Below are positions 20,561 through 35,500 of a DNA stretch of 64,000 nucleotides, one piece after another. The notes beneath the pieces were generated by a model that was not told the DNA's origin, did no database searches, and was given only the letters and a program-made list of their open reading frames with translations. Source of the stretch: Zoroaster sp. YZ-2022 (lineage: Eukaryota; Echinodermata; Asteroidea; Forcipulatida; Zoroasteridae); assembly GCA_029582265.1 (NCBI GenBank), contig CM055817.1, positions 31,601,097-31,665,096 on the forward strand, read 5' to 3'. Positions within the stretch are counted from its first letter, which is position 1. Every line of letters starts with the position of its first letter. The translations under genes were made by a program, and so were the position numbers.

Positions 20561-23500
20561 CATGGACACATAGCCCTCTGTAAAATACTGTCAACTTGCA
20601 TGCGTTTCACCGCAAACAATACAGCACTATACAGTGTTACAAAAACATTTCTATGGTTGGGAATAACTTTTAAAGTTTTCAAGGGAGGTCGATAATTTTA
20701 TATCTAAATTAAAGCGTAGGTTCTCCCCTTTCAGAAAAACACCATACTTTTGAATTTGGATAATTATTTCGTACCTTAAACGGCCTCCATGGACACATAG
20801 CCCTCTGTAAAATACCTTGCATGCGGTTTCACAGCAAACAATACAGCACTATACAGTGTTACAAAAAAACACATTTCTATGGTTGGGAATAACTTTAAAG
20901 TTTTCAAGGAGGTCGATACTTGTATATCTAAATTAAAAGCGTAGGTTCTCCCCTTTCAGAAAAACACCATACTTTTGAATTTGGATAATTATTTCGTACC
21001 TTAAACGGCCTCCATGGACACATAGCCCTCTGTAAAATACCGTCAACTTGCATGCGGTTTCACCGCAAACAATACAGCACTATACAGTGTTACAAAAAAA
21101 CATTTCTATGGTTGGGAATAACTTTTAAAGTTTTCAAGGAGGTCGATAATTTTATATCTAAATTAAAGCGTAGGTTCTCCCCTTTCAGAAAAACACCATA
21201 CTTTTGAATTTGGATAATTATTTCGTACCTTAAACGGCCTCCATGGACACATAGCCCTCTGTAAAATACCGTCAACTTGCATGCGGTTTCACCGCAAACA
21301 ATACAGCACTATACAGTGTTACAAAAAACATATCTATTGTTGGGAATAACTTTTAAAGTTTTCAAGTGAGGTCGATAATTTTATATCTAAATTAAAGCGT
21401 AGGTTCTCCCTTTCAGAAAAACACCATACTTTTGAATTTGGATAATTATTTCGTACCTTAAACGGCCTCCATGGACACATAGCCCTCTGTAAAATACCGT
21501 CAACTTGCATGCGGTTTCACCGCAAACAATACAGCACTATACAGTGTTACAAAAAAAACATTTCTATGGTTGGGAATAACTTTTAAAGTTTTCAAGGAAG
21601 GTCGATAATTTTATATCTAAATTAAAGCTTAGGTTCTCCCTTTCAGAAAAACACCATACTTTTGAATTTGGATAATTATTTCGTACCTTAAACGGCCTCC
21701 ATGGACACATAGCCCTCTGTAAAATACTGTCAACTTGCATGCGGTTTCACCGCAAACAATACAGCACTATACAGTGTTACAAAAAACATTTCTATTGTTG
21801 GGAATAACTTTTAAAGTTTTCAAGGGAGGTCGATAATTTTATATCTAAATTAAAGCGTAGGTTCTCCCTTTCAGAAAAACACCATACTTTTGAATTTGGA
21901 TAATTATTTCGTACCTTAAACGGCCTCCATGGACACATAGCCCTCTGTAAAATACCGTCAACTTGCATGCGGTTTCACCGCAAACAATACAGCACTATAC
22001 AGTGTTACAAAAACATTTCTATGGTTGGGAATAACTTTTAAAGTTTTCAAGGAGGTCGATAATTTTATATCTAAATTAAAGCGTAGGTTCTCCCTTCAGA
22101 AAAACACCATACTTTTGAATTTGATAATTATTTCGCACCTTAAACGGCCTCCATGGACACATAGCCCTCTGTAAAATACTGTTCTTGCATGCGGTTTCAC
22201 CGCAAACAATACAGCACTAATACAGTGTTACAAAAAAAACATTTCTATGGTTGGGAATAACTTTAAAGTTTTCAAGGAGGTCGATAATTTTATATCTAAA
22301 TTAAAGCGTAGGTTCTCCTTTCAGAAAAACACCATACTTTTGAATTTGGATAATTATTTCGTACCTTAAACGGCCTCCATGGACACATAGCCCTCTGTAA
22401 AATACTGTCAACTTGCATGCGGTTTCACCGCAAACAATACAGCACTATACAGTGTTACAAAAAACATTTCTATGGTTGGGAATAACTTTTAAAGTTTTCA
22501 AGGAGGTCGATAATTTTATATCTAAATTAAAGCGTTAGGTTCTCCCTTCAGAAAACACAATACTTTTGAATTTGATAATTATTTCGTACCTTAAACGGCC
22601 TCCATGGACACATAACCCTCTGTAAAATATCGTCAACTTGCATGCGGTTTCACCGCAAATAATACAGCACTATACAGTGTTACAAAACAAACATTTCTAG
22701 TATTGGGAATAACGTATAAAGTTTTCAAGGGAGGTCGATAATTTTATATCTAAATTAAAGCGTAGGTTCTCCTTTCAGAAAACACCATACTTTTGAATTT
22801 GGATAATTATTTCGTACCTTAAACGGCCTCCATGGACACATAGCCCTCTGTAAAATACCGTCAACTTGCATGCGGTTTCACCGCAAACAATACAGCACTA
22901 TACAGTGTTACAAAAAACATTTCTATGGTTGGGAATAACTTTTAAAGTTTTCAAGGGAGGCCGATAATTTTATATCTAAATTAAAGCTTAGGTTCTCCCC
23001 TTTCAGAAAAACACCATACTTTTGAATTTGGATAATTATTTCGTACCTTAAACGGCCTCCATGGACACATAGCCCTCTGTAAAATACCGTCAACTTGCAT
23101 GCGGTTTCACCGCAAACAATACAGCACTATACAGTGTTACAAAAAAACATTTTTATGGTTGGGAATAACTTTAAAGTTTTCATGGGAGGCCGATAATTTT
23201 ATATCTAAATTAAAGCTTAGGTTCTCCCCTTTCAGAAAAACACCATACTTTTGAATTTGGATAATTATTTCGTACCTTAAACGGCCTCCATGGACACATA
23301 GCCCTCTGTAAAATACTTTCAACTTGCATGCGGTTTCACCGCAAACAATACAGCACTATACAGTGTTACAAAAACATTTCTATGGTTGGGAATAACTTTA
23401 AAGTTTTCAAGGGAGGTCGATAATTTTATATCTAAATTAAAGCGTAGGTTCTCCCTTCAGAAAAACACCATACTTTTGAATTTGGATAATTATTTCGTAC

Positions 23501-26500
23501 CTTAAACGGCCTCCATGGACACATAGCCCTCTGTAAAATACTGTCAACTTGCATGCGGTTTCACCGCAAACAATACAGCACTATACAGTGTTACAAAAAA
23601 CATTTCTATGGTTGGGAATAACTTTTAAAGTTTTCAAGGAGGCCGATAATTTTATATCTAAATTAAAGCTTAGGTTCTCCCTTTCAGAAAACCACCATAC
23701 TTTTGAATTTGGATAATTATTTCGTACCTTAAACGGCCTCCATGGACACATAGCCTCTGTAAAATACTGTCAACTTGCATGCGGTTTCACCGCAAACAAT
23801 ACAGCACTATACAGTGTTACAAAAACATTTCTATGGTTGGGAATAACTTTTAAAGTTTTCAAGGAGGTCGATAATTTTATATCTAAATTAAAGCTTAGGT
23901 TCTCCCTTTCAGAAAACACCATACTTTTGAATTTGGATAATTATTTCGTACCTTAAACGGCCTCCATGGACACATAGCCCTCTGTAAAATACTGTCAACT
24001 TGCATGCGGTTTCACCGCAAACAATACAGCACTATACAGTGTTACAAAAAACATTTCTATGGTTGGGAATAACTTTTAAAGTTTTCAAGGAGGTCGATAA
24101 TTTTATATCTAAATTAAAGCGTAGGTTCTCCCCTTTCAGAAAACACCATACTTTTGAATTTGGATAATTATTTCGTACCTTAAACGGCCTCCATGGACAC
24201 ATAGCCCTCTGTAAATACTGTCAACTTGCATGCGGTTTCACCGCAAACAATACAGCACTATACAGTGTTACAAAAAACATTTCTATGGTTGGGAATAACT
24301 TTTTAAGTTTTCAAGGGAGGTCGAAAATTGTATATATAAATTAAAGCGTAGGTTCTAACCTTTCAGAAAAAAAACATAATTTTTAATTTGGATAATTATT
24401 TCGTACCTTAAACGGCCTCCATGGACACATAGCCCTGTAAAATACTGTCAACTTGCATGCGGTTTCACCGCAAACAATACAGCACTATACAGTGTTACAA
24501 AAAACATTTCTATGGTTGGGAATAACTTTAAAGTTTTCAAGGAGGTCGATAATGTTATATCTAAATTAAAGCTTAGGTTCTCCCCTTTTAGAAAAACCCA
24601 ATACTTTAGAATTTGGATAATTGTTTCGTACCTTAAACGGCCTCCATGGACACATAGCCCTCTGTAAAATACCGTCAACTTGCATGCGGTTTCACCGCAA
24701 ACAATACAGCACTATACAGTGTTACAACAAAAACATTTCTATGTTTGGGAATAACCTTTTAAGTTTTCAAGGGAGGTCGATAATTTTATATCTAAATTAA
24801 ATCGTAGGTTCTCCCCTTTCAGAAAACACCATACTTTTGAATTTGGATAATTATTTCGTACCTTAAACGGCCTCCATGGACACATAGCCCTCTGTAAAAT
24901 ACCGTCAACTTGCATGCGGTTTCACCGCAAACAATACAGCACTATACAGTGTTACAAAAAAAACATTTCTATGGTTGGGAATAACTTTAAAGTTTTCAAG
25001 GGAGGTCGATAATTTTATATCTAAATTAAAGCTTAGGTTCTCCCCTTTCAGAAAACACCATACTTTTGAATTTGGATAATTATTTCGTACCTTAAACGGC
25101 CTCCATGGACACATAGCCCTCTGTAAAATACCGTCAACTTGCATGCGGTTTCACCGCAAACAATACAGCACTATACAGTGTTACAAAAACATTTCTAGGG
25201 TTGGGAATAACTTTTAAAGTTTTCAAGGAGGTCGATAATTTTATATCTAAATTAAAGCGTAGGTTCTCCCTTTCAGAAAAACACCATACTTTTGAATTTG
25301 GATAATTATTTCGTACCTTAAACGGCCTCCATGGACACATAGCCCTCTGTAAAATACTGTCAACTTGCATGCGGTTTCACCGCAAACAATACAGCACTAT
25401 ACAGTGTTACAAAAACATTTCTATGGTTGGGAATAACTTTAAAGTTTTCAAGGAGGCCGATAATTTTATATCTAAATTAAAGCTTAGGTTCTCCCTTTCA
25501 GAAAAAACCATACTTTGAATTTGGATAATTATTTCGTACCTTAAACGGCCTCCATGGACACATAGCCCTCTGTAAAATACTGTCAACTTGCATGCGGTTT
25601 CACCGCAAACAATACAGCACTATACAGTGTTACAAAAAACATTTCTATGGTTGGGAATAACTTTAAAGTTTTCAAGGAGGTCGATAATTTTATATCTAAA
25701 TTAAAGGTAGGTTCTCCCTTTCAGAAAAACACCATACTTTTGAATTTGGATAATTATTTCGTACCTTAAACGGCCTCCATGGACACATAGCCCTCTGTAA
25801 AATACTGTCAACTTGCATGCGGTTTCACCGCAAACAATACAGCACTATACAGTGTTACAAAAACATTTCTATGGTTGGGAATAACTTTAAAGTTTTCAAG
25901 GGAGGCCGATAATTTTATATCTAAATTAAAGCTTAGGTTCTCCCTTTCAGAAAAACACCATACTTTTGAATTTGGATAATTATTTCGTACCTTAAACGGC
26001 CTCCATGGACACATAGCCCTCTGTAAAATACTGTCAACTTGCATGCGGTTTCACCGCAAACAATACAGCACTATACAGTGTTACAAAAACATTTCTATGG
26101 TTGGGAATAACTTTAAAGTTTTCAAGGAGGCCGATAATTTTATATCTAAATTAAAGCTTAGGTTCTCCCTTCAGAAAACACCATACTTTTGAATTTGGAT
26201 AATTATTTCGTACCTTAAACGGCCTCCATGGACACATAGCCTCTCTGTAAAATACTGTCAACTTGCATGCGGTTTCACCGCAAACAATACAGCACTATAC
26301 AGTGTTACAAAAAACATTTCTATGGTTGGGAATAACTTTAAAGTTTTCAAGGGAGGTCGATAATTTTATATCTAAATTAAAGCGTAGTTTCTCCCCTTTC
26401 AGAAAAACACCATACCTTTGAATTTGGATAATTATTTCGTACCTTAAACGGCCTCCATGGACACATGATCTTCTGTAAAATACTGTCAACTTGCATGCGG

Positions 26501-29500
26501 TTTCACCGCAAACAATACAGCACTATGCAGTGTTACAAAAAACAACATTTCTATGGTTGGGATAACTTTTAAAGTTTTCAAGGGAGGTCGATAATTGTAT
26601 ATCTAAATTAAAGCTTAGGTTCTCCCTTCTCAGAAAACCCAATACTTTTGAATTTGGATAATTATTTCGTACCTTAAACGGCCTCCATGGACACATAGCC
26701 CTCTGTAAAATACTGTCAACTTGCATGCGGTTTCACCGCAAACAATACAGCACTATACAGTGTTACAAAAACATTTCTATGGTTGGGAATAACTTTTAAA
26801 GTTTTCAAGGAGGTCGATAATTTTATATCTAAATTAAAGCGTAGGTTCTCCCTTTCAGAAAACACCATACTTTTGAATTTGGATAATTATTTCGTACCTT
26901 AAACGGCCTCCATGGACACATAGCCCTCTGTAAAATACTGTCAACTTGCATGCGGTTTCACCGCAAACAATACAGCACTATACAGTGTTACAAAAAAACA
27001 TTTCTATTTTTGGGAATAACTTTAAAGTTTTCAAGGGAGGCCGATAATTTTATATCTAAATTAAAGCTTAGGTTCTCCCTTTCAGAAAACACCATACTTT
27101 TGAATTTGGATAATTATTTCGTACCTTAAACGGCCTCCATGGACACATAGCCCTCTGTAAAATACTGTCAACTTGCATGCGGTTTCACCGCAAACAATAC
27201 AGCACTATACAGTGTTACAAAAACATTTCTATGGTTGGGAATAACTTTAAAGTTTTCAAGGGAGGCCTATAATTGTATATATAAATTAAATCTTAGTTTC
27301 TCCCATTTAAGAAAACACCATACTTTTGAATTTGGATAATTATTTCGCACCTTAAACGGCCTCCATGGACACATAGCCCTCTGTAAATACTGTCAACTTG
27401 CATGCGGTTCACCGCAAACAATACAGCACTATACAGTGTTACAAAAAACATTTCTATGGTTGGGAATAACTTTTAAAGTTTTCAAGGAGGTCGATAATTT
27501 TATATCTAAATTAAAGCTTAGGTTCTCCCTTTCAGAAAAACACCATACTTTTGAATTTGGATAATTATTTCGCACCTTAAACGGCCTCCATGGACACATA
27601 GCCCTCTGTAAAATACTGTCAACTTGCATGCGGTTTCACCGCAAACAATACAGCACTATACAGTGTTACAAAAACATTTCTATGGTTGGGAATAACTTTA
27701 AAGTTTTCAAGGGAGGCCGATAATTTTATATCTAAATTAAAGCGTTAGGTTCTCCCCTTTCAGAAAACACCATACTTTTGAATTTGGATAATTATTTCGT
27801 ACCTTAAACGGCCTCCATGGACACATAGCCCTCTGTAAAATACTGTCAACTTGCATGCGGTTTCACCGCAAACAATACAGCACTATACAGTGTTACAAAA
27901 AACATTTCTATGGTTGGGAATAACTTTAAAGTTTTCATGGAGGCCGATAATTTTATATCTAAATTAAAGCTTAGGTTCTCCCTTTCAGAAAAACACCATA
28001 CTTTTGAATTTGGATAATTATTTCGTACCTTAAACGGCCTCCATGGACACATAGCCCTCTGTAAAATACTGTCAACTTGCATGCGGTTTCACCGCAAACA
28101 ATACAGCACTATACAGTGTTACAAAAAACATTTCTATGGTTGGGAATAACTTTAAAGTTTTCAAGGAGGTCGATAATTTTATATCTAAATTAAAGCGTAG
28201 GTTCTCCCTTCAGAAAAACACCATACTTTTGAATTTGGATAATTATTTCTGCACCTTAAACGGCCTCCATGGACACATAGCCCTCTGTAAAATACTGTCA
28301 ACTTGCATGCGGTTTCACCGCAAACAATACAGCACTATACAGTGTTACAAAAAAACATTTCTATGGTTGGGAATAACTTTAAAGTTTTCAAGGGAGGTCG
28401 ATAATTTTATATCTAAATTAAAGCTTAGGTTCTCCCTTTCAGAAAACACCATACTTTTGAATTTGGATAATTATTTCGTACCTTAAACGGCCTCCATGGA
28501 CACATATCCCTCTGTAAAATACTGTCAACTTGCATGCGGTTTCACCGCAAACAATACAGCACTATACAGTGTTACAAAAACATTTCTATGGTTGGGAATA
28601 ACTTTTAAAGTTTTCAAGGAGGCCGATAATTTTATATCTAAATTAAAGCTTAGGTTCTCCCTTTCAGAAAAACCCAATACTTTTGAATTTGGATAATTAT
28701 TTCGTACCTTAAACGGCCTCCATGGACACATAGCCCTCTGTAAAATACGGTCAACTTGCATGCGGTTTCACCGCAAACAATACAGCACTATACAGTGTTA
28801 CAAAAAAAACATTTCTATGGTTGGGAATAACTTTTAAAGTTTTCAAGGAGGTCGATAATTTTATATCTAAATTAAAGCGTAGGTTCTCCCTTTCAGAAAA
28901 ACACCATACTTTTGAATTTGGATAATTATTTCGTACCTTAAACGGCCTCCATGGACACATAGCCCTCTGTAAAATACCGTCAACTTGCATGCGGTTTCAC
29001 CGCAAACAATACAGCACTATACAGTGTTACAAAAAACATTTCTATGGTTGGGAATAACTTTTAAAGTTTTCAAGGGAGGCCGATAATTTTATATCTAAAT
29101 TAAAGCTTAGGTTCTCCCTTTCAGAAAAACACCATACTTTTGAATTTGGATAATTATTTCGTACCTTAAACGGCCTCCATGGACACATAGCCCTCTGTAA
29201 AATACTGTCAACTTGCATGCGGTTTCACCGCAAACAATACAGCACTATACAGTGTTACAAAAAACATTTCTATGGTTGGGAATAACTTTTAAAGTTTTCA
29301 AGGAGGCCGATAATTTTATATCTAAATTAAAGCTTAGGTTCTCCCTTCAGAAAAACACCATACTTTTGAATTTGGATAATTATTTCGTACCTTAAACGGC
29401 CTCCATGGACACATAGCCCTCTGTAAATACTGTCAACTTGCATGCGGTTTCACCGCAAACAATACAGCACTATACAGTGTTACAAAAACATTTCTATGGT

Positions 29501-32500
29501 TGGGAATAACTTTTAAAGTTTTCAAGGAGGTCGATAATTTTATATCTAAATTAAAGCGTAGGTTCTCCCCTTTCAGAAAAACACCATACTTTTGAATTTG
29601 GATAATTATTTCGTACCTTAAACGGCCTCCATGGACACATAGCCCTCTGTAAAATACTGTCAACTTGCATGCGGTTTCACCGCAAACAATACAGCACTAT
29701 ACAGTGTTACAAAAACATTTCTATGGTTGGGAATAACTTTAAAGTTTTCAAGGAGGCCGATAATTTTATATCTAAATTAAAGCTTAGGTTCTCCCTTTCA
29801 GAAAAACACCATACTTTTGAATTTGGATAATTATTTCGTACCTTAAACGGCCTCCATGGACACATAGCCCTCTGTAAAATACTGTCAACTTGCATGCGGT
29901 TTCACCGCAAACAATACAGCACTATACAGTGTTACAAAAAACATTTCTATGGTTGGGAATAACTTTAAAAGTTTTCAAGGAGGTCGATAATTTTATATCT
30001 AAATTAAAGGTAGGTTCTCCCCTTTCAGAAAAACACCATACTTTTGAATTTGGATAATTATTTCGTACCTTAAACGGCCTCCATGGACACATAGCCCTCT
30101 GTAAAATACTGTCAACTTGCATGCGGTTTCACCGCAAACAATACAGCACTATACAGTGTTACAAAAAACATTTCTATGGTTGGGAATAACTTTAAAGTTT
30201 TCAAGGGAGGTCGATAATTTTATATCTAAATTAAAGCGTAGGTTCTCCCCTTTCAGAAAAACACCATACTTTTGAATTTGGATAATTATTTCGTACCTTA
30301 AACGGCCTCCATGGACACATAGCCCTCTGTAAAATGCTGTCAACTTGCATGCGGTTTCACCGCAAACAATACAGCACTATGCAGTGTTACAAAAAACATT
30401 TCTATGGTTGGGAATAACTTTAAAGTTTTCAAGGAGGTCGATAATTTTATATCTAAATTAAAGCTTAGGTTCCCCTTTCAGAAAAACACCATACTTTTGA
30501 ATTTGGATAATTATTTCGTACCTTAAACGGCCTCCATGGACACATAGCCTCTGTAAAATACTGTCAATCTGCATGCGGTTTCACCGCAAACAATACAGCA
30601 CTATACAGTGTTACAAAAAACATTTCTATGGTTGGGAATAACTTTTAAAGTTTTCAAGGAAGGTCGATAATTTTATATCTAAATTAAAGCGTAGGTTCTC
30701 CCCTTTCAGAAAAACACCATACTTTTGAATTTGGATAATTATTTCGTACCTTAAACGGCCTCCATGGACACATAGCCCTCTGTAAAATACTGTCAACTTG
30801 CATGCGGTTTCACCGCAAACAATACAGCACTATACAGTGTTACGAAAAAAAACATATCTTTGGTAGGGAATACAATTTAATGTTATCAAGGGAGGTCGAT
30901 AATTTTATATATAAATTAAAGAGTAGATTCTAACCATTCAGAAAAACCACCATACTTTTGAATTTGGATAATTATTTCGTACCTTAAACGGCCTCCATGG
31001 ACACATAGCCCTCTGTAAAATACCGTCAACTTGCATGCGGTTTCACCGCAAACAATACAGCACTATACAGTGTTACAAAAAAACATTTCTATGGTTGGGA
31101 ATAACTTTTAAAGTTTTCAAGGGAGGCCGATAATTTTATATCTAAATTAAAGCTTAGGTTCTCATACTTTTGAATTTGGATAATTATTTCGTACCTTAAA
31201 CGGCCTCCATGGACACATAGCCCTCTGTAAAATACCGTCAACTTGCATGCCGTTTCACCGCAAACAATACAGCACTATACAGTGTTACAAAAAACATTTC
31301 TATGGTTGGGAATAACTTTTAAAAGTTTTCAAGGGAGGCCGATAATTTTATATCTAAATTAAAGCTTAGGTTCTCCCTTTCAGAAAAAACACCATACTTT
31401 TGAATTTGGATAATTATTTCGTACCTTAAACGGCCTCCATGGACACATAGCCCTCTGTAAAATACTGTCAACTTGCATGCGGTTTCACCGCAAACAATAC
31501 AGCACTATACAGTGTTACAAAAACATTTCTATGGTTGGGAATAACTTTAAAGTTTTCAAGGGAGGTCGATAATTTTATATCTAAATTAAAGCGTAGGTTC
31601 TCCCTTTCAGAAAAACACCATACTTTTGAATTTGGATAATTATTTCGTACCTTAAACGGCCTCCATGGACACATAGCCCTCTGTAAAATACTGTCAACTT
31701 GCATGCGGTTTCACCGCAAACAATACAGCACTATACAGTGTTACAAAAACATTTCTATTGGTTGGGAATAACTTTAAAAGTTTTCAAGGGAGGTCGATAA
31801 TTTTATATCTAAATTAAAGCTTAGGTTCTCCCTTTCAGAAAAACACCATACTTTTGAATTTGGATAATTATTTCGTACCTTAAACGGCCTCCATGGACAC
31901 ATAGCCTCTGTAAAATACTGTCAACTTGCATGCGGTTTCACCGCAAACAATACAGCACTATACAGTGTTACAAAAACATTTCTATGGTTGGGAATAACTT
32001 TTAAAGTTTTCAAGGAGGTCGATAATTTTATATCTAAATTAAAGCGTAGGTTCTCCCTTTCAGAAAACACCATACTTTTGAATTTGGATAATTATTTCGT
32101 ACCTTAAACGGCCTCCATGGACACATAGCCCTCTGTAAAATACTGTCAACTTGCATGCGGTTTCACCGCAAACAATACAGCACTATACAGTGTTACAAAA
32201 ACATTTCTATGGTTGGGAATAACTTTTAAAGTTTTCAAGGAGGTCGATAATTTTATATCTAAATTAAAGCGTAGGTTCTCCCTTTCAGAAAAACACCATA
32301 CTTTTGAATTTGGATAATTATTTCGTACCTTAAACGGCCTCCATGGACACATAGCCCTCTGTAAAATACTGTCAACTTGCATGCGGTTTCACCGCAAACA
32401 ATACAGCACTATACAGTGTTACAAAAACATTTCTATGGTTGGGAATAACTTTTAAAGTTTTCAAGGGAGGCCGATAATTTTATATCTAAATTAAAGCGTT

Positions 32501-35500
32501 AGGTTCTCCCTTTCAGAAAACCCAATACTTTTGAATTTGGATAATTATTTCGTACCTTAAACGGCCTCCATGGACACATAGCCCTCTGTAAAATACTGTC
32601 AACTTGCATGCGGTTTCACCGCAAACAATACAGCACTATACAGTGTTACAAAAAAACATTTCTATGGTTGGGAATAACTTTAAAGTTTTCAAGGAGGTCG
32701 ATAATTTTATATCTAAATTAAAGCGTAGGTTCTCCCTTTCAGAAAAACACCATACTTTTGAATTTGGATAATTATTTCACCCTTAAACGGCCTCCATGGA
32801 CACATAGCCCTCTGTAAAATACTGTCAACTTGCATGCGGTTTCACCGCAAACAATACAGCACTATACAGTGTTACAAAAAACATTTCTATGGTTGGGAAT
32901 AACTTTAAAGTTTTCAAGGGAGGCTGATAATTTTATATCTAAATTAAAGCTTAGGTTCTCCCTTTCAGAAAAACACCATACTTTTGAATTTGGATAATTA
33001 TTTCGCACCTTAAACGGCCTCCATGGACACATAGCCCTCTGTAAAATACTGTCAACTTGCATGCGGTTTCACCGCAAACAATACAGCACTATACAGTGTT
33101 CACAAAAAAACATTTCTATGGTTGGGAATAACTTTAAAGTTTTCAAGGGAGGCCGATAATTTTATATCTAAATTAAAGCTTAGGTTCTCCCTTTCAGAAA
33201 AACACCATACTTTTGAATTTGATAATTATTTCGTACCTTAAACGGCCTCCATGGACACATAGCCCTCTGTAAAATACTGTCAACTTGCATGCGGTTTCAC
33301 CGCAAACAATACAGCACTATACAGTGTTACAAAAAAACATTTCTATGGTTGGGAATAACTTTAAAGTTTTCAAGGAGGTCGATAATTTTATATCTAAATT
33401 AAAGCGTAGGTTCTCCCTTTCAGAAAAACACCATACTTTTGAATTTGGATAATTATTTCGTACCTTAAAACGGCCTCCATGGACACATAGCCTCTGTAAA
33501 ATACTGTCAACTTGCATGCGGTTTCACCGCAAACAATACAGCACTATACAGTGTTACAAAAAACATTTCTATGGTTGGGAATAACTTTAAAGTTTTCAAG
33601 GGAGGCCGATAATTTTATATCTAAATTAAAGCTTAGGTTCTCCCCTTTCAGAAAACACCATACTTTTGAATTTGGATAATTATTTGTACCTTAAACGGCC
33701 TCCATGGACACATAGCCCTGTAAAATACTGTCAACTTGCATGCGGTTTCACCGCAAACAATACAGCACTATACAGTGTTACAAAAAACATTTCTATGGTT
33801 GGGAATAACTTTAAAGTTTTCAAGGAGGTCGATAATTTTATATCTAAATTAAAGCGTAGGTTCTCCCTTTCAGAAAACACCATACTTTTGAATTTGATAA
33901 TTATTTCGTACCTTAAACGGCCTCCATGGACACATAGCCCTCTGTAAAATACTGTCAACTTGCATGCGGTTTCACCGCAAACAATACAGCACTATACAGT
34001 GTTACAAAAAAACATTTCTATGGTTGGGAATAACTTTTAAAGTTTTCAAGGAGGTCGATAATTTTATATCTAAATTAAAGCGTAGGTTCTCCCTTTCAGA
34101 AAAACACCATACTTTTGAATTTGGATAATTATTTCGTACCTTAAACGGCCTCCATGGACACATAGCCCTCTGTAAAATACTGTCAACTTGCATGCGGTTT
34201 CACCGCAAACAATACAGCACTATACAGTGTTACAAAAACATTTCTATGGTTGGGAATAACTTTAAAGTTTTCAAGGGAGGTCGATAATTTTATATCTAAA
34301 TTAAAGCTTAGGTTCTCCCTTTCAGAAAAACACCATACTTTTGAATTTGGATAATTATTTCGTACCTTAAACGGCCTCCATGGACACATAGCCCTCTGTA
34401 AAATACTGTCAACTTGCATGCGGTTTCACCGCAAACAATACAGCACTATACAGTGTTACAAAAAAACATTTCTATGGTTGGGAATAACTTTAAAAGTTTT
34501 CAAGGAGGTCGATAATTTTATATCTAAATTAAAGCGTAGGTTCTCCCTTTCAGAAAAACACCATACTTTTGAATTTGGATAATTATTTCGTACCTTAAAC
34601 GGCCTCCATGGACACATAGCCCTCTGTAAAATACTGTCAACTTGCATGCGGTTTCACCGCAAACAATACAGCACTATACAGTGTTACAAAAAAACATTTC
34701 TATGGTTGGGAATAACTTTTAAAGTTTTCAAGGAGGTCGATAATTTTATATCTAAATTAAAGCGTTAGGTTCTCCCTTCAGAAAAACACCATACTTTTGA
34801 ATTTGGATAATTATTTGCACCTTAAACGGCCTCCATGGACACATAGCCCTCTGTAAAATACTGTCAACTTGCATGCGGTTTCACCGCAAACAATACAGCA
34901 CTATACAGTGTTACAAAAAACATTTCTATGGTTGGGAATAACTTTAAAGTTTTCAAGGGAGGTCGATAATTTTATATCTAAATTAAAGCTTAGGTTCTCC
35001 CTTTCAGAAAAACACCATACTTTTGAATTTGGATAATTATTTCGTAACTTAAACGGCCTCCATGGACACATAGCCCTCTGTAAAATACTGTCAACTTGCA
35101 TGCGGTTTCACCGCAAACAATACAGCACTATACAGTGTTACAAAAACATTTCTATGGTTGGGAATAACTTTAAAGTTTTCAAGGAGGCCGATAATTTTAT
35201 ATCTAAATTAAAGCTTAGGTTCTCCCTTTCAGAAAACACCATACTTTTGAATTTGGATAAATATTTCGTACCTTAAACGGCCTCCATGGACACATAGCCC
35301 TCTGTAAAATACCGTCAACTTGCATGCGGTTTCACCGCAAACAATACAGCACTATACAGTGTTACAATTTTTTTTTCTATGGTTGGGAATAACTTTTAAA
35401 GTTTTCAAGGGAGGTCGATAATTTTATATCTAAATTAAAGCGTAGGTTCTCCCCTTTCAGAAAAACACCATACTTTTGAATTTGGATAATTATTTCGTAC

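Noticed and set aside
20001..20682. ORFs through the first N run
   Set aside because: Open only because Ns cannot form stops. The same holds for ORFs at 44574-45366.
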